A stretch of 43,984 bases of DNA from Oscillospiraceae bacterium (GCA_017466215.1 JAFTUO010000011.1:1-43984); one strand, 5' to 3'; positions 8,519-18,034 are shown, numbered from the stretch's first letter. Program-made: numbers and translations. Notes: generated by a model from the sequence alone, not told the origin.

Positions 8519-10687
8519 GGTAGCAAAATCTTCAAAGGGGAAATTCGGCTTGATACCCACGTTCATCCAGGTGGCGCCCAGCATCGTCATATCCAGTTCC
8601 TTGACATAGTACATCTGCTTGGGGTCAAGACCTCTGACCTTCAGGCGCTTGATGGGGCCGTTGCACTCTGCAAGGCGCTTGTAGGCCGTCAGGTGGGCGC
8701 TTTGCTTATCCTTAGACACGATCATAAAGCCGAAATATCCGCCGGCAAACGGGTCTTCCGTGCGGTACAGATCGCCCCACAGCAGCAGGTCCTCCACCTC
8801 GTGGTACTTATCCACCTGCTTGCGGACAGTCTCCCGATCCTCATCAGTGAATGCAGAGGTGTCCAGCTCATAGCCAGTACCGCCCAGGTGAGCGATGTCG
8901 CCACGGGTCGCAATGCTGGTGCTGCGGCGGGTCTGGTGATTGGGTACAGCAGAAACGTGGCAGGTCATAGCCATCAGCGGATAGGCCATAGATGTACCGT
9001 ACTGGATCTTTGTTCTCTCCTCAGCGTCGGTATCGTCGGAGGTCCATATCTGGGAGAAGTAATACAGCACAGCGGGATCAAACCGCGCGCCGCCTGCGCT
9101 GCAGCCCTCAAAGAAGATGTCGGGATTGGCATTGACAATCCGCTCGAACAGGTCATAAACACCCAGCGCATACCGGTGGGCAAATTCCATCTGCTGATCC
9201 GGCGCAAGACCCAGCGACCAGGACTGAGATACGTTGGAATTGTAATCCCACTTGACGTATTCGATGTGATTTTCCTTCAGGATCTTATTGACCGCGTTGA
9301 CAGCAAAATCACGGACATCCTCCCGGGTCAGGTCCAGCATATACTGGCCGCGGCAGGGACTTCCCTCCCGGCCGGGCGCCATAATGGCGTAATCGGGATG
9401 CGTCCGGAACAGGTCAGAATCGGGGCTAATCATCTCCGGCTCAAACCACAGGCCAAACTTCATACCCCGGCTGTTGACGTGCGCAATGATCTCACCCAAA
9501 CCGCCGGGAAGCTTCTTTTCATCGACCCACCAGTCGCCCAGGCTGGAGAACTCGCTGTTTCTGTTGCCATACCAGCCGTCGTCAAGGACGAAAGTGTCAA
9601 CGCCCGTGCCGGCAACGCCATCCACGATCTGCTTCAGACGTTCGGTATTGAAATTGAAATATGCAGACTCCCAGCTGTTGATAACGATGGGCCGCTTCTT
9701 GCCCACGTACCGGGGATTGATCAGGTGATTGCGGTAGGCATCGTGGAAATTGCGGCTCATACCGCCAATACCATCGCTGGAATAAGAGATGACCACCTCA
9801 GGCGTTTCAAAGTAAGCGCCGGGCAGCAGCTTCCAGGTAAAGTCAAAGTCATTTATGCCGCCGGTCAGCAGCAGCCGATCGTCGTTAAGGCCCTCCGCCT
9901 TCAGAACAAAGGAGGAAGAATAGATCAGATTCACGCCGTAGACATCACCGGCATCCTCTGTTGCACCCTTTTTGACCAGCGCCATAAAGGGGTTTAAGGA
10001 CGCGGAGGATGTGGTGCGCTTGGAGTCAATGGAAACAACGCCATAGTGGGCAGGAATTCTCTGCACGTGGCGCTCAGCGGCCCACGCGCCGTGCAGCGTC
10101 AGCACATCGTAGTCGATCTCCGGCAGTGCAACGGAGAAGGAATACGCCCGATTCAGCATTACAGTACCCGCGCCGCCATTGCTGTAAACCGCGCGGCGGG
10201 CAATGACACCGGCATCGTCATAGACGGTATAATAAAGGTCGCAGCCAAAACCATTGACCCGATCCTTCAGATGGACGACCAAAGTTTCGCCGTCCCGCAT
10301 AGAGGGCATACCATTTATGCCGGGCTTCTGGGGCAAAATCTCGTAGCCTTCGTACAGCAGATCGCTGATCCGGTCGCCCTGTTCTGTCCGGATCTGGACA
10401 GCAGGCTCACGGTAGTCGCCAGTGCCGGAGAAAACGATCTCAGGTGCAAAATACTGGTAGCAGTCGATAGCGCCGTAATTATAGCCATTCTCCATCTTAA
10501 CACCGGGGATCTTGGGATTGTTGTCCGTACCGCCGCAGCCACGGACATAGCGGATATCGTCGTGTCCAATGGTCTTACCGAAGTACAGGTGCTCAAGATA
10601 ATCAAAATCATTCACGCAAAAAGCATAGGTCAGGCCCTTGCCGTCCAGAAAGAATGTCTTTGTGGATTCCTGATAGGTAATTGCCAT
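8492..10687 (-). CDS. Alpha-galactosidase, glycoside hydrolase family 36
   Basis: The product is 731 residues with no signal peptide, so it is probably cytoplasmic and acts on imported raffinose-type or melibiose-type sugars. It has the GH36 layout: an N-terminal beta-sandwich to about residue 330, then the catalytic barrel. The barrel shows VINSWE (near 336), VLDDGWYG (368), LWFEPEMI (413), the nucleophile motif KWDYN with Asp481, EGCSAGGARFDP (527) and the acid/base motif WTSDDTDAEER with Asp551. This agrees closely with bacterial AgaA/RafA enzymes. GGAGG lies 7 bases before the ATG and a promoter is at 10725-10753. No sugar transporter or regulator is next to it, so its inducer is unknown. 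Confidence 0.93.
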   Translation of the reverse strand: MAITYQESTKTFFLDGKGLTYAFCVNDFDYLEHLYFGKTIGHDDIRYVRGCGGTDNNPKIPGVKMENGYNYGAIDCYQYFAPEIVFSGTGDYREPAVQIRTEQGDRISDLLYEGYEILPQKPGINGMPSMRDGETLVVHLKDRVNGFGCDLYYTVYDDAGVIARRAVYSNGGAGTVMLNRAYSFSVALPEIDYDVLTLHGAWAAERHVQRIPAHYGVVSIDSKRTTSSASLNPFMALVKKGATEDAGDVYGVNLIYSSSFVLKAEGLNDDRLLLTGGINDFDFTWKLLPGAYFETPEVVISYSSDGIGGMSRNFHDAYRNHLINPRYVGKKRPIVINSWESAYFNFNTERLKQIVDGVAGTGVDTFVLDDGWYGNRNSEFSSLGDWWVDEKKLPGGLGEIIAHVNSRGMKFGLWFEPEMISPDSDLFRTHPDYAIMAPGREGSPCRGQYMLDLTREDVRDFAVNAVNKILKENHIEYVKWDYNSNVSQSWSLGLAPDQQMEFAHRYALGVYDLFERIVNANPDIFFEGCSAGGARFDPAVLYYFSQIWTSDDTDAEERTKIQYGTSMAYPLMAMTCHVSAVPNHQTRRSTSIATRGDIAHLGGTGYELDTSAFTDEDRETVRKQVDKYHEVEDLLLWGDLYRTEDPFAGGYFGFMIVSKDKQSAHLTAYKRLAECNGPIKRLKVRGLDPKQMYYVKELDMTMLGATWMNVGIKPNFPFEDFATLTFTFKAV

Positions 10688-10724
10688 AATAAATCCTCCT
10701 CAGCGCCGATAATTTCTCTGCCTC

Positions 10725-10753
10725 ATTTTACCATTCAAACTACAGTAAGTCAA
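10725..10753 (-). promoter_or_regulatory. Promoter of the alpha-galactosidase gene
   Basis: On the minus strand TTGACT (10748-10753), 17 bases and TAAAAT (10725-10730). It is divergent from the padR promoter, with the two -35 boxes 19 bases apart. Confidence 0.75.
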
Positions 10754-10772
10754 GCCATACATCAAAACACCA

Positions 10773-10806
10773 TTGACAATCACAATACCTCGTGTTACGA
10801 TGTATT
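10773..10806 (+). promoter_or_regulatory. padR operon promoter with overlapping inverted repeat (candidate PadR operator)
   Basis: TTGACA (10773-10778), 17 bases and TACGAT (10796-10801) form the promoter. A 9-bp imperfect inverted repeat, AATACCTCG-N5-CGATGTATT at about 10785-10806, covers the -10 region. PadR-family repressors commonly bind such dyads in their own promoters, so autoregulation is likely but inferred. Confidence 0.7.
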
Positions 10807-10825
10807 CCGTAAGGAGGAGTATGCT

Positions 10826-11146
10826 ATGGATATACAATTAAAGCGTGGTCTTTTGGATATCTGCGTATTAGCCGCCATCAAAGACGGAGATTCCTACGGC
10901 TACAAGATCATTAGAGATATGAAGCCGTATATCGCGCTCTCCGAATCGACACTTTACACCATTCTCAAACGTCTGGAAATGGCAGATATGCTGACTGTCC
11001 GCACCACAGAGCACGACGGACGGCTTCGCAAATACTATCATATCACGAAGAAAGGTCTGCAGCGCATTGAAAATTTCAAGCGTGAATGGAATGAGATACT
11101 TTCGATATACCGGTTTGTAACAAAGGAGGATGCTAAAAATGGATAA
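10826..11146 (+). CDS. PadR family transcriptional regulator
   Basis: The product is 106 residues, a compact PadR regulator consisting of a winged helix (LDICVLAAIKDGDSYGYKI, then SESTLYTILKRLE as recognition helix region and the TTEHDGRLRKYYHIT wing) and a short C-terminal helix. PadR proteins are dimeric repressors, often released by phenolics, drugs or envelope stress. The start at 10826 has AAGGAGGA 8 bases upstream; the open frame extends far upstream but that part lies inside the promoter and the antisense of the galactosidase gene. It overlaps the DUF1700 gene by 8 bases and heads a three-gene cassette. The dyad over its -10 box suggests it represses itself. Confidence 0.93.
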   Translation: MDIQLKRGLLDICVLAAIKDGDSYGYKIIRDMKPYIALSESTLYTILKRLEMADMLTVRTTEHDGRLRKYYHITKKGLQRIENFKREWNEILSIYRFVTKEDAKNG

Positions 11147-11717
11147 AAGAGAGTTCCTGAAGCAACTGCGCAAAGGCTTATCCGGTCTGTCCCGGGCGGA
11201 TATTACTGAGCGCGTAAGCTTCTACACCGAAATGATCGACGACTATATGGAGGAAGGTCTTTCTGAGGAAGAAGCCATCCAGCGTATCGGTACGGTCAAC
11301 GAAATCACATTCCAAATTTTAGCAGATGCCTCCCCTGTCCCCAAAAAGCACAATTCCTGGAAGATCGCTGCAATTATTTTGGGCAGTCCCATCTGGCTTT
11401 CACTTCTGATCTCTGTTCTTGCTGTCGCGTTGTCCCTTTATGCATCACTCTGGGCTGTTGTCATTTCGTTGTGGAGCGTATTCGGCGCTCTGTGCAGCTG
11501 CTTTCTTGCCGGTATTTTAAGCGGCGCTGTCTTCGCTGCCACCGGTTACATCGTTCCGGGCGTAGCTATGATCGGCGCAGGCCTGGTCTGCGCAGGTTTA
11601 TCCGTATTCGTATTCTACGGTTGTAAGGCCGCATCAAAAGGAGCAGTATTGCTGATTAAGAAAGCTGGCCAATCCATAAAATCAAACTCTGCCAAAAGGA
11701 GGGTACAAAATGCGTAA
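11139..11717 (+). CDS. DUF1700 (HAAS domain) membrane protein
   Basis: The product is 192 residues. The N-terminal soluble part (about 1-70, starting MDKREFLKQLRKGLSGL) matches the HAAS/DUF1700 domain, with the typical FYTEMIDDYMEEGLSEEEAI pattern. Three or four membrane helices follow between about 75 and 180, and the C-terminus is basic. DUF1700 proteins regularly sit between a PadR regulator and a DUF4097 protein in Firmicutes and are thought to form a sensing or envelope-stress module. The ATG at 11139 is 9 bases past AAAGGAGG; the ATG at 11130 directly abuts it. It overlaps both neighbours. Confidence 0.9.
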   Translation: MDKREFLKQLRKGLSGLSRADITERVSFYTEMIDDYMEEGLSEEEAIQRIGTVNEITFQILADASPVPKKHNSWKIAAIILGSPIWLSLLISVLAVALSLYASLWAVVISLWSVFGALCSCFLAGILSGAVFAATGYIVPGVAMIGAGLVCAGLSVFVFYGCKAASKGAVLLIKKAGQSIKSNSAKRRVQNA

Positions 11718-12666
11718 AATCACAAAGATCTGGCTTATCATAGCAGTTGCCCTTATTGTGATCGGAGGGGTCATTTTTGCAGCTATACTGTCGCAGAGCA
11801 ACTGGGATTTCACCACCTTGAGCACCGTGAATTATCAAACAAAAACCTATACATCCTTAGAGCAATTCAATGACATCGCAATCGAAACCGAAACCGCGGA
11901 CATCACGTTCCTATTTTCTGAGAACGACAGTACCAAAGTTGTTTGCTATGAGATGGAAAAAGTCCCCCACAGCGTTAGTTTTGATGGTGGAAAACTTACC
12001 ATCAGGGACACCGATCAGCGGCAATGGTTTGACCATATTGGAATCAGTTTTGTTGCGCCTAAGATCACGATTTATCTCCCCAAAAGCGAATACGGTGCGC
12101 TCAATATCAGCACCACCACCGGCGGTATTTTTATCCCTCAGGATTTCCAGTTTGAAAGCATCCATATTTCCGGAACAACCGGCGATATAGACAGCAGTGC
12201 AACTGTCTCCGGTGCATTTACCGTTAAGCTGACCACCGGCAACATTTCTGTGAAAAATGCAATCATCGGCTCACTTGATCTGACCACCACAACGGGCAGG
12301 ACCACGCTATCTGATGTAACCTGCTCTGGCGACATTCGCACAAACGTGTCCACAGGCAAAGTAAACTTAGCCAACATCAGGTGCATTAATTTCAGCACCG
12401 ACGGCTCTACCGGCGATATATCCCTGGAAAATGTCATTGCAGATAAGCAGATGATCATCAACAGATCGACCGGCGATGTGAAAATCAAGGACAGCGACGC
12501 AAACTCCCTCAACATACAACTCGACACAGGCAATGTTACCGGTAATCTCCTAACCGGCAAGATTTTCACTGTCGAGTCCGATACCGGCAAAATTCGCGTC
12601 CCCGAAAACAGTCCCGGCGGCATCTGCGTAATCACAACCTCAACCGGCGACATTTTGATTTCGTAA
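11710..12666 (+). CDS. Membrane-anchored DUF4097 beta-repeat protein
   Basis: The product is 318 residues. An N-terminal membrane helix (about 7-28) leaves the rest outside the cell. From about residue 120 it consists of repeated strands ending in TTG or STG turns followed by G/D-I/V (TTTGGI, TTGDI, TTGNI, TTTGRT, STGKV, STGDI, DTGNV, DTGKI and STGDI at the end), the hallmark of the DUF4097 beta-solenoid. Such proteins are partners of PadR-DUF1700 modules; their ligand is not known. It overlaps DUF1700 by 8 bases and is followed directly by a terminator, so it closes the operon. Confidence 0.9.
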   Translation: MRKITKIWLIIAVALIVIGGVIFAAILSQSNWDFTTLSTVNYQTKTYTSLEQFNDIAIETETADITFLFSENDSTKVVCYEMEKVPHSVSFDGGKLTIRDTDQRQWFDHIGISFVAPKITIYLPKSEYGALNISTTTGGIFIPQDFQFESIHISGTTGDIDSSATVSGAFTVKLTTGNISVKNAIIGSLDLTTTTGRTTLSDVTCSGDIRTNVSTGKVNLANIRCINFSTDGSTGDISLENVIADKQMIINRSTGDVKIKDSDANSLNIQLDTGNVTGNLLTGKIFTVESDTGKIRVPENSPGGICVITTSTGDILIS

Positions 12667-12672
12667 GTAAAG

Positions 12673-12703
12673 AAAAACCACCGGCACTGCCGGTGGTTTT
12701 TTT
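12673..12703. terminator. Bidirectional terminator between DUF4097 and ApbE-like genes
   Basis: The stem AAACCACCGGC / GCCGGTGGTTT with loop ACT is followed by TTTTTTT on the plus strand; the minus strand also reads GGTTTTTC. It separates the convergent genes ending at 12666 and 12706. Confidence 0.9.
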
Positions 12704-12705
12704 AT

Positions 12706-13956
12706 TCAGTAGTTAATCTTGTTGTAGTTTTCAAACAGCTTTAATGTCAGGCTCTCGTCATTGGTGTATACGGAATTTCCCTCAGGATAAACGGTATAAA
12801 TCCCCTCTTCCGTCAGCGCATCAAGCTGCTCTGCATCCAAATCATCCGCAATAAATAGCGGTGCAACGGACAGCAGGATCTGTGCGCAGCCGGCACTCTT
12901 GGAGTAGCTGATCATCGAAGAAACTGCACTCTTTTCCGTGCCGTCGGCAGGGTCAAGCAGCAAACTGGCGATCCGTCCGTCCTCAAAGGCATAGTAATGC
13001 CAGCGGTCCGTTTCATTGATGGGAAAATCGCGCATCGCCACCAGGCTGTTGCCGCCGGGATAGCTAAGCGTTGCGGGAATCAGAATGTCATTTCCAACTC
13101 TATGGAACACATTCAATTCAAAGGTCTGGCCGGAATCGCACAAGTTCCGGGTAAAGCCGTCGTAACTGGCCAGATATCCGTTGGTAAATCCCTCGCCTAT
13201 CAGTATGTCTGCAATATAGTCCGCGATAAACGCATTGGTCATCCAGGAAAAATCCAGCAGATACGCGATCTCATTCTCCTCGATAAAGGTAAGATATGCC
13301 TGCGCAACCTGCAGCTTGATCCTCTGATCACCCAGAAGCTGAATGTCGATCATCTGCGGGTCATTGGCAAATCCGGCAATCTCAGCAATATACGCCTTGG
13401 TGTCCGGCTGTGCTTGCGGATCGTACTGGGCGGCCTCCGCATCGTTTTCACAGACAAACAACTGGTTATACTGCGCATATGCCGGCGCAAGATAGATGCT
13501 GCGGTTTCCTGATTCCACGATCGCGCTCAACGCGTCATAGAGGGCAGGCTCGACCGTGATCTCCTGGTTGATATGCTCGTTGACATAGCGGATATTGTGC
13601 AGCTCATCTGAAGCATATTCATTATTGAAAAGCTGGTAGGCATCCTCTGTTGCCTTGGTGTACAAGGCAGTCAGGCGTTTGTTCTGCACCGTGGCAGACA
13701 CATCGGCTGCATCCACATAATTATAAAGCAGTGCAAAATCTTCGCTGCAGTTAAGCGTACCGGAGGAGACTTTGATCTCTCTCCAGCCGGGCTCGAGGCC
13801 GAAAAGCTCGGAAAAGCCATACCAAAAAGACACAATGGCAATCACCACAGCCAAAGCCAGCAAAACGACCCGCAGGGGCAGGTTTTTCCTGGTAACTTCA
13901 ATATTTGTGATGCGAGGCAACCCGGGAGGGTTGCCTCTATCTTTATTCTTCTTCAT
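12706..13956 (-). CDS. Membrane-anchored protein with a degenerate ApbE-like (FMN transferase) fold, tentative
   Basis: The product is 416 residues with one N-terminal membrane helix (about 28-48) and a large outer domain. I do not recognise it outright. Its order of segments follows ApbE flavin transferases: a YVNEHIN segment near 125, a YLAPAYAQYNQLF segment near 155 in the place of FDxTxxPLxxLW, FIADYIADILIGEGFTNGYLAS near 240 in the place of KGxAxDxxxxxLxxxGxxxxxV, a LLLDPADG segment near 333 in the place of HIxDPxTG, and a final strand region resembling the AD-x-L-x-T part. The key Lys, the His of HxxDP and the Thr are absent, so transferase activity is doubtful. It starts 3 bases after oppF and is the last gene of the opp operon. 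Confidence 0.5.
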   Translation of the reverse strand: MKKNKDRGNPPGLPRITNIEVTRKNLPLRVVLLALAVVIAIVSFWYGFSELFGLEPGWREIKVSSGTLNCSEDFALLYNYVDAADVSATVQNKRLTALYTKATEDAYQLFNNEYASDELHNIRYVNEHINQEITVEPALYDALSAIVESGNRSIYLAPAYAQYNQLFVCENDAEAAQYDPQAQPDTKAYIAEIAGFANDPQMIDIQLLGDQRIKLQVAQAYLTFIEENEIAYLLDFSWMTNAFIADYIADILIGEGFTNGYLASYDGFTRNLCDSGQTFELNVFHRVGNDILIPATLSYPGGNSLVAMRDFPINETDRWHYYAFEDGRIASLLLDPADGTEKSAVSSMISYSKSAGCAQILLSVAPLFIADDLDAEQLDALTEEGIYTVYPEGNSVYTNDESLTLKLFENYNKINY

Positions 13957-13959
13957 AGC

Positions 13960-15264
13960 TTACAGAACAGCACTAAGCAGCAGCAGGCCAAACAGTGCAA
14001 CGATCGACCCGATTGTGATCAGGCCGGCGATCGCGCCCTTCTTGCAAGCCTTCCAGTTGCGCTTATGATTGAACTTGCGGAAGATCAGACCGGCGACAAA
14101 GCCGATCGGCGGCAGCAGGAAAGACAGAAACGTATACCACTTGCTGCCGGTATCGTGCAGCGGAGTCTGCAGCAAGAACTGCTCAGCGGACCAGGGATCT
14201 TCCTCGGTCTCGGCAGCAGTCTGTGCATGCTCGCTGGGCTGCAGGATCGTGATGGACTTCAGCGGCACATTCTTTTCGCGGATGGCGCGGTACTCCTCGA
14301 TCTCCTTTTTGTTGCCGTAGATAAAGTGGCCGTGGCCGATATCAACCAGCTCGGGCTTATCCTCGCTGTAATCGTGAACAGAGGGATCGTAGGTAAACAG
14401 CACCTTATTCTTCTCCAGAATGGGATCCGGGATCGGAATGGCGGAAATCAGGCTACGGGTGTACGGATGCAGAGGATAGTCAAACAGTTCCTCAGCATCT
14501 GCGATCTCCACGATGTCGCCCTTGTAGATAACGCCGATCCGGTCAGAAATGAAACGGACGATGGAAAGGTCGTGGGCGATGAACAGATAGGTAACATCCC
14601 GCTCCTTCTGGAACTTCTTCAGAAGATTCAGCACCTGGGCACGGATGGACACGTCCAGAGCGGAGATCGGCTCATCGGCGATGACCAGCTCCGGCTCCAT
14701 AACCATTGCACGGGCCAGGCCGATACGCTGACGCTGACCGCCGGAGAACTCGTGGGGATAGCGGGTCAGATGCTCGGGCAGCAGACCGACCTCTTCCACG
14801 ATCTTCTCAACCTTGCGGATGCGATCTTCCTCATTTTCGTACAGATGGAAGTTGTAAAGGCCCTCAGAGATGATATAATCCACCGTTGCACGCTCGTTCA
14901 GGGATGCAGCAGGATCCTGGAAGACCATCTGGATGTTACGGATGACCTCACGGTCCAGACCGCGCTTGGTCTTGCCGGAGATGCGCACGCCCTTATACTG
15001 GATCTCGCCGGCTGCGCAGGGGTTAACGCGGATCACAGCACGGCCGATGGTAGTCTTGCCGGAGCCGGACTCACCAACCAGGGAGAAGGTCTCGCCCTTG
15101 TAAACATCAAAGCTGGCATTCTTGACCGCTCTGACTGCGCTGTCGCCCTTACCGAAGGTGATGTCAACATTCTTCAGGCTCAGCAGGATCTCCTTGCCGT
15201 TTTCGGCGATCGGACCGTGCTCGGGCAAGTAAGAGGCAGTCTTTTTCATTGTAAATTTAGACAC
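13960..15264 (-). CDS. oppF: Oligopeptide ABC transporter ATPase (OppF-like) with C-terminal membrane hairpin
   Basis: The product is 434 residues from a GTG start at 15264, which has GGAGG 8 bases upstream. It powers peptide import together with OppD. ATPase motifs: Walker A GESGSGKT at 64-71, Q-loop Gln116 (VFQDP), signature FSGGQRQR at 173-180, Walker B LVIADEP at 193-199, and the switch His231. Canonical OppF is about 310-330 residues. Here a charged linker (about 285-375) leads to two hydrophobic segments (about 377-395 and 409-432) separated by a basic stretch, so the ATPase is probably tethered to the membrane by its own C-terminus. It follows oppD by 13 bases. Confidence 0.9.
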   Translation of the reverse strand: MSKFTMKKTASYLPEHGPIAENGKEILLSLKNVDITFGKGDSAVRAVKNASFDVYKGETFSLVGESGSGKTTIGRAVIRVNPCAAGEIQYKGVRISGKTKRGLDREVIRNIQMVFQDPAASLNERATVDYIISEGLYNFHLYENEEDRIRKVEKIVEEVGLLPEHLTRYPHEFSGGQRQRIGLARAMVMEPELVIADEPISALDVSIRAQVLNLLKKFQKERDVTYLFIAHDLSIVRFISDRIGVIYKGDIVEIADAEELFDYPLHPYTRSLISAIPIPDPILEKNKVLFTYDPSVHDYSEDKPELVDIGHGHFIYGNKKEIEEYRAIREKNVPLKSITILQPSEHAQTAAETEEDPWSAEQFLLQTPLHDTGSKWYTFLSFLLPPIGFVAGLIFRKFNHKRNWKACKKGAIAGLITIGSIVALFGLLLLSAVL

Positions 15265-15277
15265 GACATACCCCTCC

Positions 15278-17026
15278 TTAAATATTAAATGCAGCCATAA
15301 GCTTCTCGTGGATGTTCTCAATGATCTCCGGCTTTTCAACCTTGGGCGCTCTGGGATCCAGAAGCCAGGTCTTCGCATAGTGGGTGTCGGTAACCTTGAA
15401 CATCGGCGGCTCCTTCAGCGTATCCACCTTCAGGCAGTAGGGATTTCTGGGAGCAAAGGCATCGCCAACGATACTGTTATACAGAGAAGGAGGCGTGCCG
15501 GTGATGGAGTACAGCTTGGTATTGCGCTGAGCAAGCTGAGGCAAACTGGACAGCAGTGCCCAGGTGTAGGGATGCTTGGGATCATAGAAGACCTCTTCAA
15601 CCGTACCGGTCTCCACGATCTGGCCGGCGTACATAACCGCAACGCGGTCAGCAACATTGGCAACAACACCCAGGTCGTGGGTGATGAAAACGATGGTGTA
15701 GTTGAATTCCTTCTGCAGGTCCTTGATCAGCTTCAGGATCTGGGCCTGAATGGTAACGTCCAGCGCGGTGGTAGGCTCGTCACAGATCAGGATCTTGGGC
15801 TGGCACGACAGTGCGATGGCGATAACGATACGCTGACGCATACCGCCGGAATACTGGAAGGGATAATCGTCAAAGCGGTTCTCCGCGTTGGGAATACCGA
15901 CCTTTTTCATCAGCTCCAAGGCACGGGCACGGGCTTCCAGTTCTGTGCAGTTCTGGTGCTTCAGAATGATGGAAGTGATCTGCTTGCCGATGGTGATGAT
16001 GGGGTTCAGAGAAGTCATGGGATCCTGGAAGACGGTCGCGATCTTGCCACCGCGGATCTGGCTCCAGTCCTTGGCATACTGGATCTTTGCCAGATTCAGT
16101 ACGCAAGTGCCGTGCAGCTTCTCAGGCGTCTCGTCAATGTATCTGACACGGAAAACAACATCGTCAAAGACATCGTTTCTCATATCCTCATCATACAGAT
16201 CGACACCCAGCTGCATAGCCTTCTTCATAGTCTTCAGCAGCTTATTGTAGCACTGATTGCGCTTGTGCGCGCCGAAACGGCCAACGGAAAGATAAATTTC
16301 CTTGGCAATCAGCTCGTTGCGGGCCTTCGTCTCGTCAGAAACAGTGCAGTCGATCGCCTTTGCATAGGCGCTCTTCAGCTCGCTCATACGCTCATCGTAC
16401 TGCTTCAGGTAAGCGGTATCATTGCGCATTGCCTTCTTATGGGCCTTGATCTTATCGGCTTTGGCCTTCTGCAGATCCTTGATCTGCTTGTCCAGCGCGT
16501 CGATCTCATTGCCCATAGCGCGGTAGCGCTCTTTTTCGTTCTTGGAGTCAACGGTCTGGCGCTGGTTGAACAGCTCCGTACGCTTAAACACCAGGTCGTC
16601 GATCTGCGCGGTTGCAGCCTGATCCTCTGCATCACTGATGGTAGCGCGCTGCTTCTTCTCAGACTCCAGTTCCAGGATCTGCTTGTAGATATCAGCGCCT
16701 GCTTCCAGCTTGGAGTAGCGGTTCAGAGCATCCTTAGCCGCATTGATCATCCGCACTGCAGTCTTATCCAGCGCAACGCAGGTATCCGCCAGCTCCTCAT
16801 CATTGAAGATGATAGAGCCGTTGCTGATGTAGCCGTTGGTCTCCAGCATACCGGCAAAGGTCTTGGTAAAAACAGACTTACCGGAGCCGGACTCACCGAC
16901 GATAGCTACGGATTCATTTTCGTGAAAATCCAGGGAAACACCACGGATAGCGGTCAGCGTTCTGCCGCGGACGCGGAATTTCACCTCGAGGTCCTTAACG
17001 GACAGTAAAACCTTCTTGTTTTCCAT
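15278..17026 (-). CDS. oppD: Oligopeptide ABC transporter ATPase (OppD-like) with a large internal insertion
   Basis: The product is 582 residues, against about 330-340 for usual OppD. Walker A GESGSGKS is at 44-51, Q-loop Gln334 in [11 protein letters not shown], signature YSGGMRQRI at 392-400, Walker B ILICDEP at 412-418, and switch His450. About 240 residues (roughly 82-322) are inserted between Walker A and the Q-loop. The insertion is rich in Lys, Glu, Asp and Arg with long helical, coiled-coil-like stretches (about 140-225). The C-terminal region keeps the FAPRNPY context but lacks most of the cysteines that bind an Fe-S cluster in many OppD proteins. The reading frame is unbroken, so the insertion is genuine. 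Start ATG 17026 follows AGAGG by 8 bases. Confidence 0.9.
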   Translation of the reverse strand: MENKKVLLSVKDLEVKFRVRGRTLTAIRGVSLDFHENESVAIVGESGSGKSVFTKTFAGMLETNGYISNGSIIFNDEELADTCVALDKTAVRMINAAKDALNRYSKLEAGADIYKQILELESEKKQRATISDAEDQAATAQIDDLVFKRTELFNQRQTVDSKNEKERYRAMGNEIDALDKQIKDLQKAKADKIKAHKKAMRNDTAYLKQYDERMSELKSAYAKAIDCTVSDETKARNELIAKEIYLSVGRFGAHKRNQCYNKLLKTMKKAMQLGVDLYDEDMRNDVFDDVVFRVRYIDETPEKLHGTCVLNLAKIQYAKDWSQIRGGKIATVFQDPMTSLNPIITIGKQITSIILKHQNCTELEARARALELMKKVGIPNAENRFDDYPFQYSGGMRQRIVIAIALSCQPKILICDEPTTALDVTIQAQILKLIKDLQKEFNYTIVFITHDLGVVANVADRVAVMYAGQIVETGTVEEVFYDPKHPYTWALLSSLPQLAQRNTKLYSITGTPPSLYNSIVGDAFAPRNPYCLKVDTLKEPPMFKVTDTHYAKTWLLDPRAPKVEKPEIIENIHEKLMAAFNI

Positions 17027-17038
17027 ATCCGTCACCTC

Positions 17039-18028
17039 TTACATATGGGTTCTGGGGTCGGATGCGTCGCCCAGATTCTGGCCGACAACATACAAGACCA
17101 CAGTAATGATGGAAGCAACTGCAACAGGTGCCCAGAATTCGATTTCCCAACCGGGTGTCTGCATCGCGTTCTGAGAAGCCTCGATCAGCTTACCCAAGGA
17201 CATATCAGAAAGTCCCATACCGATATAGCTCAGGAACACCTCATAGGAGATGTAAGAGGGAATTTCGGTGGCAGCCAGTGTAACAATGACAGAGGTCATA
17301 AAGGGCAGAATGTTCTTGGTCGCGATCCGGGTGATGGGCGTGCCCAGGCAGCGGGATGCCAGATTGTACTCTCGGTCACGGATAATGATGACCTGGGTAC
17401 GGATAAAGTACGCAATGGCGATCCAGCCGGTAATCGTCAAAGCAAAGACCATCGACCAGAAGCTGGCGGACATAATCAGAACGATAACGGAGATCAGCAG
17501 AACATAAGGAATGTTGGCAATGATGTTGTAGACTTCAGTCATAAAAATGTCGAACTTCTTGCTGAAGCCCCAAATTGCACCCACGACCACGCCGACGACC
17601 ATATTGATAGCCGCGCAGACCAACGCCATAGACACGGAGATACTGGATCCAAACCAGATGGCGTCAAACGTGGACTGACCGGAGCCACCGGTGCCCAACA
17701 CCCATTTAAGGCTGCTGCCGAATTTGGCAATCGCAGCCTGCGGGCTCAAATGCTTCGCACTGGAATCCATAATGTTGATAAAGGGATCCACATCTGGATT
17801 ATAATTGGTAACCGCAGGATAGATATAGGTGAAGGCCAGCAAAAGCGCAAGGATTGCCAGCATAATAATGTTGATCTTCTGGCGGAAGAACACGCGGAAC
17901 ACAGAGTTCCAGTAGGAATACCGGGGGGCGGTGATTTTCTCAGACTCCAATTCGTCGTGATTGATGCGAGAAAACAGCTCGTCCTCAGATAAATTCAATT
18001 CAGAAAGGTCAATTCTCTTTTCAGACAT
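17039..18028 (-). CDS. oppC: Oligopeptide ABC transporter permease (OppC-like)
   Basis: The product is 329 residues with a cytoplasmic N-terminal tail of about 50 residues, a first membrane helix near 53-72, an outer loop and five further helices. The EAA coupling loop is recognisable (RDREYNLASRCLGTPITRI near 220-240, followed by the KNILP element). The usual LGTD-x-GRDV motif before helix 2 is altered to LGTGGSGQSTF. It pairs with OppB to form the pore. It starts 6 bases after oppB and ends 12 bases before oppD. Confidence 0.92.
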   Translation of the reverse strand: MSEKRIDLSELNLSEDELFSRINHDELESEKITAPRYSYWNSVFRVFFRQKINIIMLAILALLLAFTYIYPAVTNYNPDVDPFINIMDSSAKHLSPQAAIAKFGSSLKWVLGTGGSGQSTFDAIWFGSSISVSMALVCAAINMVVGVVVGAIWGFSKKFDIFMTEVYNIIANIPYVLLISVIVLIMSASFWSMVFALTITGWIAIAYFIRTQVIIIRDREYNLASRCLGTPITRIATKNILPFMTSVIVTLAATEIPSYISYEVFLSYIGMGLSDMSLGKLIEASQNAMQTPGWEIEFWAPVAVASIITVVLYVVGQNLGDASDPRTHM

Positions 18029-18034
18029 AGCCGA

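Noticed and set aside
15308..17008. 566-codon plus-strand open frame opposite oppD
   Set aside because: Antisense shadow of a gene with intact ATPase motifs; also true for similar frames opposite oppF (14065-15288) and the galactosidase (8480-9997).
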